A DNA stretch of 59,883 nt from Planctomycetota bacterium. GTDB taxonomy: Bacteria > Planctomycetota > Phycisphaerae > Phycisphaerales > UBA1924. Numbering within the stretch: the first letter of the stretch is position 1; each line of letters begins with the position of its first letter. The notes beneath the pieces were generated by a model. The model did not search any database, was not told the DNA's origin, and worked only from the letters and a program-made list of their open reading frames with translations. The DNA is taken from NCBI GenBank assembly GCA_018242605.1, contig JAFEBP010000025.1, positions 355-60,237 on the forward strand, read 5' to 3'. Shown here piece by piece: positions 6,768-15,903 of the stretch. The translations under genes were made by a program, and so were the position numbers.

Positions 6768-9700
6768 TTGAGTTCCAAGACGAACCCCTCAACATGGAAA
6801 GTACGTGATGTACGCATCACGCTATTGATTATTGCTGCGGTCGCCTGGGTGCTTGAAGTGATACCTACGACGTTGCTCCCGATGATGGGGGGAACGATTG
6901 CGGATCGCCTTGCTGAGTTCATCAATACCGGCAGTGTTTGGCTGCTGATTGCGCCGATGGCTCTGACGGTCATCGCGGCGCGGCACATGACGGCGGGTTT
7001 CGGGCTGACGCGTCTGCTCGCCGGTCGGCGTGGAAAGGTGGCCGCGGCGGTCGTATTGCTCACGGGGACCGGCGCGGCGGTTGTTGCGGCGGCGTTTTCC
7101 AACTACCAGGACGATGAGACCAACAACGCGAGGTTCCTCCGGCTGACGGATCGGCTCCAGACTGAGATCGAGCGCCGACTCAATGTGTTTGCAACCGGGT
7201 TGCGGGCGGCTCGGGGGTTGTGGCTGGCCAAAGAGGACGTGCGGCGGGGAGAGTTCGCTGCGATGGTGAGGGGGCTGGACCTGGGGCGGGAGTTTCCCGG
7301 GGCGATGGGAATCGGGTACATACGGCGGGTCGATCGGGGCGGGGTGGAGGAGTTTTTGCGCAAGACCCGGGCTGACGGCGCACCGGGATTCGAGCTCAAG
7401 ACGACCGACGGGGCCGATGATCTGTATGTTGTTGAGTTCATCGAGCCGGTGGAACCGAACAAGGAGGCGGTGGGGTACGACATTGGTAGCGATCCGGTGA
7501 GGCGGACTGCGGCGGATCGAGCGATGCTGGCCGGGTCGGCCATGATCACGGATCCGATCGTCTTGAAGCAGGTTCCGGGCGGCGCGCCAGGGATCCTGTA
7601 TTTGCTGCCGGTGTACGACGGGGAGAAGCCTGCGGAGACGGAAGAAGAGCGGCGGGACGCGTTGATGGGGTGGGTGTATATGCCCATCGCGCTTTCGACC
7701 GCGTTGCGGGGGGCGGCGGATTCGGTCAACGGTGAGCTGGACTTTGAGATATCCAGATGGGCCGAGCGGGGCGCCTTCGAGTTGATCTATGACGATGATC
7801 ATCTGATCAAGGGCACGCCCGAGCTGCTCCGGAGCGGGAACTTCGAGTCGCCGGGGGCCCGCGCTTCGTCCCGGCTTGAAGTGGGTGGGCAGATATGGAC
7901 GTTGGCGCAGACTGCCACAGATCGCTACATCAGCGAGTCGCACGCGGGGGCGTGGGAAGCTGGGGTGGGCGGCGTCGTGATGGCGGTGCTGAGCGCTGGA
8001 TTGGTGCTGGTGCTGTCGAACACGGCGGACCGCGCCAGGGCGATCGCGGACGAGGCGACCAAGAGCCTGCGGGCGCAGACCCGCGAACTGGAACGCCTGG
8101 CGCTGGTGGTGCGCGAGACTCGGAACCTGGTGGTGATTACGGACGAGGCCGGGCTGATCACGTGGGTCAATCCTGCGTTCGAGGCGTTGACCGGGTACAC
8201 GCTTGCGGAGGTGGCGGGGCGGAAACCGGGGGCGTTCCTGCAGTGTGAACGGACGGACCCCGCGGCGGTGGCGTACATGCGTGAGAGGTTGCGGGAAGGA
8301 AAGGAGTGCCGCGTTGAGATCCTGAACCGCTGCAAGAAAGGGCGAGAGTACTGGGTGTACCTGGAAATCAGCCCGCTGCCGCCGGATCCGGCGACGCGGC
8401 AGCCCAGCGGCTTTATCGCGGTGGAGACGGACATCACGGAGCGCAAGGCGGCGGAGGCTGCGTTGCAGGACGCCGCGGAGCGTGCGGACCTGGCGTTAAC
8501 GGCGTGCAATCTTGGGCTGTGGGATTGGTCGGTGAAGACCGGGAAAGTGATTTTTGACCGGCGCTGGGCGGAGATGCTGGGGGAACGATCGGAGGATCTT
8601 CGCCAGCATCTTGAGGAATGGGCTGCTCGGGTGCATCCGGACGACATGGCGCGGGCGCAGGCTCAGTTGGAGGCGCATTTCCGCGGCGAGACCCAGACGA
8701 ACCGGGTGCTGCTCCGCATGCGTCACAAGGACGGAACATGGCGTTGGATCATGGGCACTGGGCGGGTGGTGTCGCGGGACGCGAACGGCAATCCGCTGCG
8801 CATGGTGGGCATGCACGAGGATGTGACCGAAGAGCGGCGGGTGCAGGACGAGTTGGAGCGGCGCGAGGCGGCGCTCGCGAACACGAGCCGCGTCGCCAAG
8901 GTGGGGTGGTGGGAGCTGGATGTGGCCACCGCGAAGGTGGAGTGGTCGGAGCAGGTGCGGATGATCCACGAGGTCGATGCGGCGTACGACCCGAACCTGT
9001 CGGACGCGACTGCGTTCTATCCGGACGAGGCTCGTGCAAAGATCGAGGCATGCGTTCGCGATGCGATCGAGCACCGGCGGCCGTTTGACCTGGAACTTCC
9101 GTTCGTCACCGCGAACGGCCGGCGGCTGACGGTTCGGGCGCAGGGCGAGCCGGTGGAGATCGGCGGGAGCATCACAAAGCTGCGTGGGGCATTCCAGGAC
9201 ATCACCGACTATGTCGTGGCGAGGGCGGCGGCGGAGGCGGCGAACCGGGCCAAGAGCGAGTTCCTGGCCAACATGAGTCACGAGATCCGCACGCCGATGA
9301 CGGCGATCCTGGGATTCACCGATCTGCTGGTGGAGGACGGCGATCTGTCCAGGGCGCCGCAGCGCCGGTTGGATGCCGTGGCCACCATCAAGCGCAACGG
9401 GCAGCACCTGCTGGAGATCATCAACGACATCCTGGATGTTTCGAAGATCGAGGCGGGCAAGATGACGGTGGAGGCGATCGCGACCGACCCGGCGCAGATC
9501 ATCGGGGACGTGGTGTCGCTGATGAGGGTGCGGGCGGACGCGAAGGGGATCACCTTGTCCTGCAATTTCGAGACGATGGTGCCCAGGACGTTCAGGTGCG
9601 ATCCGGTCCGCCTCAAGCAGATCCTCATGAACCTGGTGGGTAATGCGGTAAAGTTCACCGAGTTGGGCGGTGTCACGGTCAGTGCGGCGCTGGTGCATGG

Positions 9701-10460
9701 GGAATCGGCGCAGTTGCGGTTCAGCGTGAGCGATACGGGCGTGGGCATGACGCCCGAACAGACTCGTCTGCTGTTCCGCCCGTTCACTCAGGCCGACGAG
9801 ACGATGACGCGGCGGTTCGGCGGGACGGGTTTGGGCCTGACGATCGCCAAGCGGCTGGCGGCGATGCTCGGGGGCGATATTGGCGTGCAGAGCGAGGCGG
9901 GCAAGGGGAGCGTGTTCACGCTTACCGTGGCCGCGGACGCTGAATCGTGCGCGGAGGGCAATCTCTGGACCCCGTGCGGGAGCGAGACGCCGAGAGAAGA
10001 ACAATCGACGAAGGTTGCACGCGCCGTATCAGTGATCACGGGGATGCGGGTTCTGCTCGCGGAGGACGGGCCGGACAATCGCAGGCTGATTGCGTTCCAC
10101 CTCCGCAAGGCCGGCGCCGAGGTCACGACGGTGGAGAACGGGCGATTCGCGATCGAGGCGATGACGGTGAATGGGGAGTGCGATGCGCCGCTGCTTGAAG
10201 CGGCGCCGTTCGACCTGGTGCTGATGGATATGCAGATGCCGGAGGTTGACGGATATACGGCGACGGCGCGGTTGCGAGACAAGGGGTGCCGCGTGCCGAT
10301 CGTGGCGCTGACCGCGCACGCCATGGGCGGGGACCGGGAGAAGTGCCTCGCGTCGGGGTGCGATGATTACGCCAGCAAGCCGATCGACGGTCCATCGCTG
10401 GTTGAGTTGTGCTCGCGGTGGAAGGGCGCGAGGTCGTTGAACGCCCGCACGGCGGCGTAG
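6768..10460 (+). CDS. CHASE- and PAS-containing hybrid histidine kinase
   Basis: 1230 residues. Two N-terminal membrane segments (about 17-40 and 57-75) and one near 90-107 precede an extracytoplasmic CHASE-type domain (about 120-380, with the segment PGAMGIGYIRRV). A further membrane helix follows near 400-420. Then come three PAS/PAC units (about 450-820), a HisKA domain with phospho-acceptor His838 in MSHEIRTPM, an HATPase domain (DTGVGM, GGTGLGLTIAKRL) and a receiver with Asp1154 in LMDMQMPEVDG. The start is TTG, chosen for the GGGAGG upstream. No partner regulator lies beside it, so output probably goes through an unlinked phosphotransfer protein. Confidence 0.88.
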   Translation: MSSKTNPSTWKVRDVRITLLIIAAVAWVLEVIPTTLLPMMGGTIADRLAEFINTGSVWLLIAPMALTVIAARHMTAGFGLTRLLAGRRGKVAAAVVLLTGTGAAVVAAAFSNYQDDETNNARFLRLTDRLQTEIERRLNVFATGLRAARGLWLAKEDVRRGEFAAMVRGLDLGREFPGAMGIGYIRRVDRGGVEEFLRKTRADGAPGFELKTTDGADDLYVVEFIEPVEPNKEAVGYDIGSDPVRRTAADRAMLAGSAMITDPIVLKQVPGGAPGILYLLPVYDGEKPAETEEERRDALMGWVYMPIALSTALRGAADSVNGELDFEISRWAERGAFELIYDDDHLIKGTPELLRSGNFESPGARASSRLEVGGQIWTLAQTATDRYISESHAGAWEAGVGGVVMAVLSAGLVLVLSNTADRARAIADEATKSLRAQTRELERLALVVRETRNLVVITDEAGLITWVNPAFEALTGYTLAEVAGRKPGAFLQCERTDPAAVAYMRERLREGKECRVEILNRCKKGREYWVYLEISPLPPDPATRQPSGFIAVETDITERKAAEAALQDAAERADLALTACNLGLWDWSVKTGKVIFDRRWAEMLGERSEDLRQHLEEWAARVHPDDMARAQAQLEAHFRGETQTNRVLLRMRHKDGTWRWIMGTGRVVSRDANGNPLRMVGMHEDVTEERRVQDELERREAALANTSRVAKVGWWELDVATAKVEWSEQVRMIHEVDAAYDPNLSDATAFYPDEARAKIEACVRDAIEHRRPFDLELPFVTANGRRLTVRAQGEPVEIGGSITKLRGAFQDITDYVVARAAAEAANRAKSEFLANMSHEIRTPMTAILGFTDLLVEDGDLSRAPQRRLDAVATIKRNGQHLLEIINDILDVSKIEAGKMTVEAIATDPAQIIGDVVSLMRVRADAKGITLSCNFETMVPRTFRCDPVRLKQILMNLVGNAVKFTELGGVTVSAALVHGESAQLRFSVSDTGVGMTPEQTRLLFRPFTQADETMTRRFGGTGLGLTIAKRLAAMLGGDIGVQSEAGKGSVFTLTVAADAESCAEGNLWTPCGSETPREEQSTKVARAVSVITGMRVLLAEDGPDNRRLIAFHLRKAGAEVTTVENGRFAIEAMTVNGECDAPLLEAAPFDLVLMDMQMPEVDGYTATARLRDKGCRVPIVALTAHAMGGDREKCLASGCDDYASKPIDGPSLVELCSRWKGARSLNARTAA

Positions 10461-10463
10461 GCG

Positions 10464-11249
10464 TTACTTGGCGGGGCTCGCGGGGACGGGCTTGGATGCC
10501 GCGGCGATCTTGACGTCGGTCGCGGCGATCACCTGGCGGGCGTCGTTGTGCACAAAGACGATGATCCTGGAGCGTGACGCGTCAACGTCTTTGGGCGGCG
10601 TGAGCGATGCGGTCGCGTGACCCTGGCCGTCGAGGGTGATGGTGGTGAACGCGCGGACAACGCAGGAGTGGGGGAGCAGGCGACCGGCGTTTTCGCCCTT
10701 TTTGACCTCGGTGGTCAGGCCGTCTTGGGTGAGGGCGACGCAGGCTTGCAGGTTCGGACATGCCGCGGCGGTGATCGAGATGGTAAATGGCTGGTCAGGG
10801 GTGCGTTCCTCAAGGCGGGCGGAGACGGGAGAACAAGGTCGCGAAAGGGCATCGGCGATGGCCTTGGCGGCTCTGACGCGATCACTGCCTACGAACTCAT
10901 CTGTGCCGTTCACGATGAGTTGAGGGGTGTAGACAGAGGGTGTCTTGAGGGTCTTGGCGTAAGCGTGCTGCCGCTGGGTGGCCTGAGGGGAGGCAAATCG
11001 GTCGGGCCAGCCCAAGTTATCCCAGTAGTCGACGTGGAAGGCGAGGGCGTAGACCTTCCTGCCGTCTTTGGCGGCTTCGTCGGCGAGTTGGGTGAGGACG
11101 CGGTCGGCGGGAGGGCAACTTGAGCAGCCTTCGGAGGTGAAGAGCTCGAGGACGGCGATGCCGGGCGCCTCGGGATTGGTGGCCGTTTCGCGAGGGGCGG
11201 ATGCGAGAGCGGCCGCGGCGGAGAGGATGAGTTGGATGATCGCTTTCAT
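10464..11249 (-). CDS. DUF1223 thioredoxin-fold secreted protein
   Basis: 261 residues starting with MKAIIQLILSAAAALASA, a signal peptide. The hallmark ELFTSEGCSSCPPAD, with its CxxC pair, is the DUF1223 signature and sits at the position of a thioredoxin active site. A later TPQLIVNG resembles the cis-Pro loop. The C-terminal part is an all-beta domain. The function of the family is unknown; an oxidoreductase in the envelope is a reasonable guess. The start at 11249 excludes a long upstream in-frame stretch that is antisense to the next gene. It converges with the kinase at 10460. Confidence 0.85.
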   Translation of the reverse strand: MKAIIQLILSAAAALASAPRETATNPEAPGIAVLELFTSEGCSSCPPADRVLTQLADEAAKDGRKVYALAFHVDYWDNLGWPDRFASPQATQRQHAYAKTLKTPSVYTPQLIVNGTDEFVGSDRVRAAKAIADALSRPCSPVSARLEERTPDQPFTISITAAACPNLQACVALTQDGLTTEVKKGENAGRLLPHSCVVRAFTTITLDGQGHATASLTPPKDVDASRSRIIVFVHNDARQVIAATDVKIAAASKPVPASPAK

Positions 11250-11340
11250 CGGGCTCCTGAGGGTGATCGTTGGATGCCGGAGGCAGCCGGGAGGATTCGG
11301 TCGTTTGAGATGAGCGGGGTGTGCGAACGTATCCTCAGGC

Positions 11341-12534
11341 ATGAAGAGCGGCGTCTTGTTCTGGGTGTACGCGATGGCGTGGTGTGTCGGCGCGGCGAGG
11401 GGCGAGCCGGTGACGTTGCGGTTGGCGACGTTCAACATCGAGGATGTGCGGACGCAGGATGTGGCGGGCGCGGACCAGCCGCGGCTGAAGCGGATCGCGG
11501 AGGTGATCCAGCGGATGCGGCCGAACATCATTCTGCTCAACGAGATGGCGTACGACATGCCGGGCGGGCCGGGTGTGAAGGAGGGAGATGCGCCGGGGCA
11601 GAACGCCAGGCGGTTCGCCGAGCAGTATCTGGCGGTGCCGCAGAGCCCGGAGGTGGCGGCGATGAAGTTCTCTGCGTTCATGCCGCCGACCAACACGGGG
11701 GTGGCGAGCGGCTTTGACCTGGACAACGACGGGCAGGCAGTGCTCACCTATCCGTCGCCGCCGCCGACGAAACCTGATGGATCGCCGGGGGAGCAGACGG
11801 AGGACGGGCGGCGGTACGGGAACGACTGCTGGGGGTTCGGAACGTTTCCGGGTCAGTACGGTTTCGCGTTGCTGGTGGATGAGCGGCTGACGGTGCTGAC
11901 AGACCAGATCAGGACGTTCCAGAGGCTGCCGTGGGATTACGTGGACGGGAACTACATGCCGCTCAAGGCGGATGGCACGCCGTGGTATTCGGAGGAGGAG
12001 CGCAAGTACATGCGGCTGTGCTCCAAGACGTTCGCGGATGTGCCGGTGAAGCTGCCGAACGGGTCGGTGCTGCACGTGCTGTGTCTTCATCCGACGCCGC
12101 CGGCGTTTGACGGCGCCGAGGAGCGGAACAAGCGGCGGAACCATGATGAGATCCGGTTCATCGCGGATTACGTGGAGCGGGCGTCGTACATCGTTGATGA
12201 CGCGGGCGTGGAAGGGGGGCTGGACCGGTTCGCGTCGTTCGTGGTGCTCGGGGACCTGAACGCGGATCCGAAGAAGGGGCAGAGTTACCGCGGGCCGATG
12301 TCCAAGCACATCGCGGGGTGCCCGCGGATCAACTTCGCGAACACGCCGGTGTCGGAGGTGAAGATCGAGGGATTGGAGCCTTCTGATACGGCGAGGTTCA
12401 AGCTGCGCGTGGATTATGTGCTGCCGTCGTCGGACTTGACGCTGTTGCGCAGCGGGGTTTGGAGAGAAACTTCCGGGGGCGGAGAGTTCCCGAGCGATCA
12501 CTTTCCGGTGTGGGCGGAGGTGGTGGTCAAATAG
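11341..12534 (+). CDS. Secreted endonuclease/exonuclease/phosphatase-family protein
   Basis: 397 residues with a signal peptide (MKSGVLFWVYAMAWCVGAARG). The EEP fold is shown by LATFNIEDV near the N terminus, IILLNEM (metal-binding Glu), VVLGDLNADP (Asp-x-Asn) and the final SDHFPVWAEVVV (catalytic Asp-His). Family members cleave phosphodiesters in nucleic acids or phospholipids. The insertion at about 115-190 is long. It is divergent from the DUF1223 gene with 91 bases between, so the two may share a control region. Confidence 0.85.
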   Translation: MKSGVLFWVYAMAWCVGAARGEPVTLRLATFNIEDVRTQDVAGADQPRLKRIAEVIQRMRPNIILLNEMAYDMPGGPGVKEGDAPGQNARRFAEQYLAVPQSPEVAAMKFSAFMPPTNTGVASGFDLDNDGQAVLTYPSPPPTKPDGSPGEQTEDGRRYGNDCWGFGTFPGQYGFALLVDERLTVLTDQIRTFQRLPWDYVDGNYMPLKADGTPWYSEEERKYMRLCSKTFADVPVKLPNGSVLHVLCLHPTPPAFDGAEERNKRRNHDEIRFIADYVERASYIVDDAGVEGGLDRFASFVVLGDLNADPKKGQSYRGPMSKHIAGCPRINFANTPVSEVKIEGLEPSDTARFKLRVDYVLPSSDLTLLRSGVWRETSGGGEFPSDHFPVWAEVVVK

Positions 12535-12631
12535 TCGCGGAGGAGGAGTTTCAAACAACACGCGACTGAGTTTCATTTGAAATCGTGTTTCAGCGGTGCG
12601 TTGAGTGCCGAGGCCCGCTACCTTGTAGTTG

Positions 12632-15298
12632 ATGCGTACCGCTCCGCCGGTCGTTTTCCCCAAGGAGCTTTTCCCGGCGATTCACCGCGAGAAGCCGCGG
12701 ATCAGCGTTTCGGCGCTGGTGGTGGAGGCGGCGGCGTTGGATGTGCCGGGGGTGTATGCGAAGCTCGCGACGCGGGCCGGGGGGCTGACCAGTGCGGAGG
12801 CGACGGATCGGCTCGCGCGATACGGGCTCAATGTGCTCGCCAAGGACCATCGGCCCGGGCTTCTGAAACTGCTCTGGCGTGCGGTGCTCAATCCGCTGGT
12901 AGTCCTGCTGGCGGTGCTCGCGTCCATTTCATTTGCGACGGGGGATGCGCGGGCGGGCACGATGATGCTCCTGATGATCGCGCTGAGCGTGGGGCTCAAG
13001 CTGATTCAGGAATCCAAGGCGAGCAACGCCGCGGCGAAGCTGAAGGCGATGATCTCGGTGACGGCGACGGTGCTGCGCGACGGGGCGGCGGTGGAGATCC
13101 CGGTGTCGCGGCTGGCGCCGGGGGACGTGGTGCAGTTGGCGGCGGGCGACATGATCCCCGGGGACGTGAGGATTGTGTCCGCGAAGGACCTGTTCGTGAT
13201 CCAGGGTGCGCTCACCGGGGAGAGTTTTCCGGTGGAGAAATCCGAGGTTGAGCGGAACGCGGGGGCGGGCACGCCGGTCTCTCTCACGAGCATCGCGTAC
13301 CTGGGCACGAGCGTGGAGAGCGGGTCGGCGATGGCGGTGGTGATCGCGACGGGCAAGGACACGTACCTGGGCGGGATGGCCGAATCGCTGCAGGAACCGG
13401 CAGAGCCAACGGCCTTTGACCGGGGCATCTCTCAGTTCACGTGGCTGATGCTGCGGTTCATGCTGGTGATGGTGCCGCTGGTGTTCGTCATCAATGGACT
13501 AACGAAAGGCGGCTGGGGGCAGGCGTTCTTCTTCGCGCTGGCGGTGGCGGTGGGCCTGACGCCCGAGATGCTGCCGATGATCGTGACGGTGTGCCTCTCC
13601 AAGGGCGCGGTGGCGATGGGGCGCAGGAAGGTGATCGTCAAGCGGCTGAACGCGATTCAGAACCTGGGCGCGATGGACGTGCTCTGCACGGACAAAACGG
13701 GCACGCTGACCATGGACCGGGTGATCCTGGAGCGTCACTGCGACGTGATGCTGAGGGAGAGCGACCGCGTGCTCTCGCTGGCGTACGTGAACAGCCACTT
13801 CCAGACGGGGCTCAAGAACGTGCTCGACCGGGCGGTGCTGGCGCACACAGAAACGCACGCGCACGCGTTCATCCCCGAGTACGCGAAGGTGGATGAGATC
13901 CCGTTTGATTTCAAGCGGCGGGTGATGTCGGTGGTGGTGCGCACGCCGGGGGGGATGGATTTGCTGATCTCCAAGGGCGCGCCCGAAGCGATCTTCCCGA
14001 AGTGCGCGAGTTTCGAGCTGGACGGCCAGTTTCTGCCGATGGACCACGAGCACATCGAGAACCTCAAGAAGGAGTACGAGCGGCTGAGCGCGGAGGGGTT
14101 CCGCGTGCTGGCGATTGCCAGCAAGGAAGGGCCGGTCCGCGTGGTGTCCGGCGACGCCACGCCTTACGGCAAGGCGGACGAGTGCGACCTGATCCTGAAC
14201 GGGTATGTGGCGTTCCTGGACCCGCCGAAGGAGACTGCGACCGCGGCGATCAAGGCCCTGCGGGCGCACGGCGTGGCGGTGAAGGTGGTGACGGGCGACA
14301 ACGACCTGGTGGCCCGCAAGATCTGCACGGAGGTGGGGCTGGCCACGGAGTTCGTGGTGCTGGGGGACGCGGTTGAAAACATGACGGATGGGGAACTTGC
14401 GGACGCGGCGGAGAACGCGACGCTGTTCGCGCGGGTGTCGCCGTCGCACAAGCAGCGGATCATCAAGGCGCTGCGGTCGAGGAAGCACACGGTGGGCTTC
14501 ATGGGAGACGGCATCAACGATGCGCCCGCGCTGCACGCGGCGGACGTGGGGATCAGCGTGGACACGGCGGTGGACATCGCCAAGGAGTCCGCGGACATGA
14601 TCCTGCTGGAGAAATCACTCCTGGTGCTGGATGAGGGGGTGATGGAGGGGCGCAAGGTCTTCTCGAATATCATCAAGTACGTGCGGATGGGCGCGTCGAG
14701 CAACTTCGGCAACATGTTCAGCGTGCTGGGGGCGAGCATCTTCGTGCCGTTCCTGCCGATGCTGCCGGTGCAGATCCTGGCGAACAACCTGCTGTATGAC
14801 GTCGGCCAGACCACCATCCCCACGGATTCGGTGGATCCGGAGCGGATCGCGATGCCGCGGCAGTGGGATATCCGCGAGCTGACCCGCTTCGTGGTGTTCA
14901 TCGGCCCGTGCTCATCGATTTTCGACTACACGACGTACCTGGTCATGCTGTACGTTTTTCACTGCTGGGATACGTCGACGCCGGCGGCGGCCCACAGCGC
15001 GAGCCTGTTCCAGACCGGCTGGTTTGTCGAGAGCCTGCTGACGCAGACGCTCATCATCCACGTGATCCGGACCAACAAGATCCCGTTCCTGCAGAGCCGT
15101 TCGTCGCTTCCCGTGCTGATCATGACGCTGGTCATCATGGTGGTGGGGGTGGCAATTCCGTTCACGCCGATCGGCGGCTATCTTGGCTTCACCGAGCTGC
15201 CGGGGCTGTATTGGCCGATCGTGGCGGCGACGCTGGTGTGCTACGTGGTGACGACGCAGTTGGTGAAAATGTGGTTGCTGCGGATGAAGTGGATCTGA
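12632..15298 (+). CDS. mgtA: Magnesium-translocating P-type ATPase
   Basis: 888 residues, close to MgtA/MgtB size. Actuator motif ALTGESFPVEKSE, phosphorylation motif DKTGTLTMD with Asp354, and hinge motif MGDGINDAPAL are all intact. About ten membrane helices are seen, four in the C-terminal third. ATG at 12632 is preferred over the TTG one codon upstream. The intergenic region has a short TTTCA-TT-TGAAA dyad but nothing resembling an M-box. Whether it imports Mg2+ or another divalent ion cannot be told from sequence alone. Confidence 0.9.
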   Translation: MRTAPPVVFPKELFPAIHREKPRISVSALVVEAAALDVPGVYAKLATRAGGLTSAEATDRLARYGLNVLAKDHRPGLLKLLWRAVLNPLVVLLAVLASISFATGDARAGTMMLLMIALSVGLKLIQESKASNAAAKLKAMISVTATVLRDGAAVEIPVSRLAPGDVVQLAAGDMIPGDVRIVSAKDLFVIQGALTGESFPVEKSEVERNAGAGTPVSLTSIAYLGTSVESGSAMAVVIATGKDTYLGGMAESLQEPAEPTAFDRGISQFTWLMLRFMLVMVPLVFVINGLTKGGWGQAFFFALAVAVGLTPEMLPMIVTVCLSKGAVAMGRRKVIVKRLNAIQNLGAMDVLCTDKTGTLTMDRVILERHCDVMLRESDRVLSLAYVNSHFQTGLKNVLDRAVLAHTETHAHAFIPEYAKVDEIPFDFKRRVMSVVVRTPGGMDLLISKGAPEAIFPKCASFELDGQFLPMDHEHIENLKKEYERLSAEGFRVLAIASKEGPVRVVSGDATPYGKADECDLILNGYVAFLDPPKETATAAIKALRAHGVAVKVVTGDNDLVARKICTEVGLATEFVVLGDAVENMTDGELADAAENATLFARVSPSHKQRIIKALRSRKHTVGFMGDGINDAPALHAADVGISVDTAVDIAKESADMILLEKSLLVLDEGVMEGRKVFSNIIKYVRMGASSNFGNMFSVLGASIFVPFLPMLPVQILANNLLYDVGQTTIPTDSVDPERIAMPRQWDIRELTRFVVFIGPCSSIFDYTTYLVMLYVFHCWDTSTPAAAHSASLFQTGWFVESLLTQTLIIHVIRTNKIPFLQSRSSLPVLIMTLVIMVVGVAIPFTPIGGYLGFTELPGLYWPIVAATLVCYVVTTQLVKMWLLRMKWI

Positions 15299-15450
15299 TA
15301 CCGATAGGCGTCGTGCGGTGCAGACGCGAAGGTTTGTGCCAGGCGACTAGAAGCACGGAGAGTCGCGGCCACCGGGGCTGCGGGGAGGCCGCAAGAGCCT
15401 GGAAACAACCGGACGTCGGCAGCGGTGGTGGGAGGGCTAATCGACGAGGC

Positions 15451-15903
15451 TCAGCTTCGGCCGGGCCGGTGTGGGCCTCGGTTCTTCTTCGCCGCGATCA
15501 TGTGGATGGCGCGCAGGATCGCGTCGGGTTCGTCGCTCTTGGAGATGAATCCCCAGGCGCCGGCATCGAGCACTTTGTCGTAAAACGCCGGATCGTCGAA
15601 ACCGCTCAAGATGACTACGCGGACCCAGGGCAGTTCGGCCGCGATTTCACGCACCGCTTCCAGGGGGCTCAGGCCGGGCATCCTGGCGTCGAGCAGCACG
15701 ATAAGTGTCATCGCGCCGGGCTTGGCGGCGAGTCGGCGGGCCTCGGCGAGCAGGCGGTCGGCCGATTCGAGGCTACCGGCGAACTGCATGGACCCGTCGG
15801 TCTCGATGATCATCCGCATCGCCGAGAGCAGGTCGGGATTGTCGTCAACACAGAAAATTCGAACGATCGGGGGAGGGGTAGGGTGCTTGTGGTTCATTAT
15901 CAT
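15451..15903 (-). CDS. Stand-alone response regulator receiver
   Basis: 150 residues, a single receiver domain. Acidic pocket VDDN, phospho-acceptor Asp in VLLDARMPG, switch Ser in VVILSG and the Lys of FISKSDE are present. There is no output domain, so it probably works by protein contact or phospho-relay. It begins right after the stop of the hybrid kinase (start ATG at 15903 or, two codons on, 15897), so the two form one transcript. A 152-base gap lies between its end and that of the convergent ATPase gene. Confidence 0.9.
   Translation of the reverse strand: MIMNHKHPTPPPIVRIFCVDDNPDLLSAMRMIIETDGSMQFAGSLESADRLLAEARRLAAKPGAMTLIVLLDARMPGLSPLEAVREIAAELPWVRVVILSGFDDPAFYDKVLDAGAWGFISKSDEPDAILRAIHMIAAKKNRGPHRPGRS

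Noticed and set aside
8496..10004. 502-residue minus-strand reading frame
   Set aside because: Antisense to the CHASE hybrid kinase; no domain is seen.
12535..12631. Possible M-box or mgtA-type leader
   Set aside because: Only about 97 bases with one 5-bp dyad; no recognisable riboswitch core.
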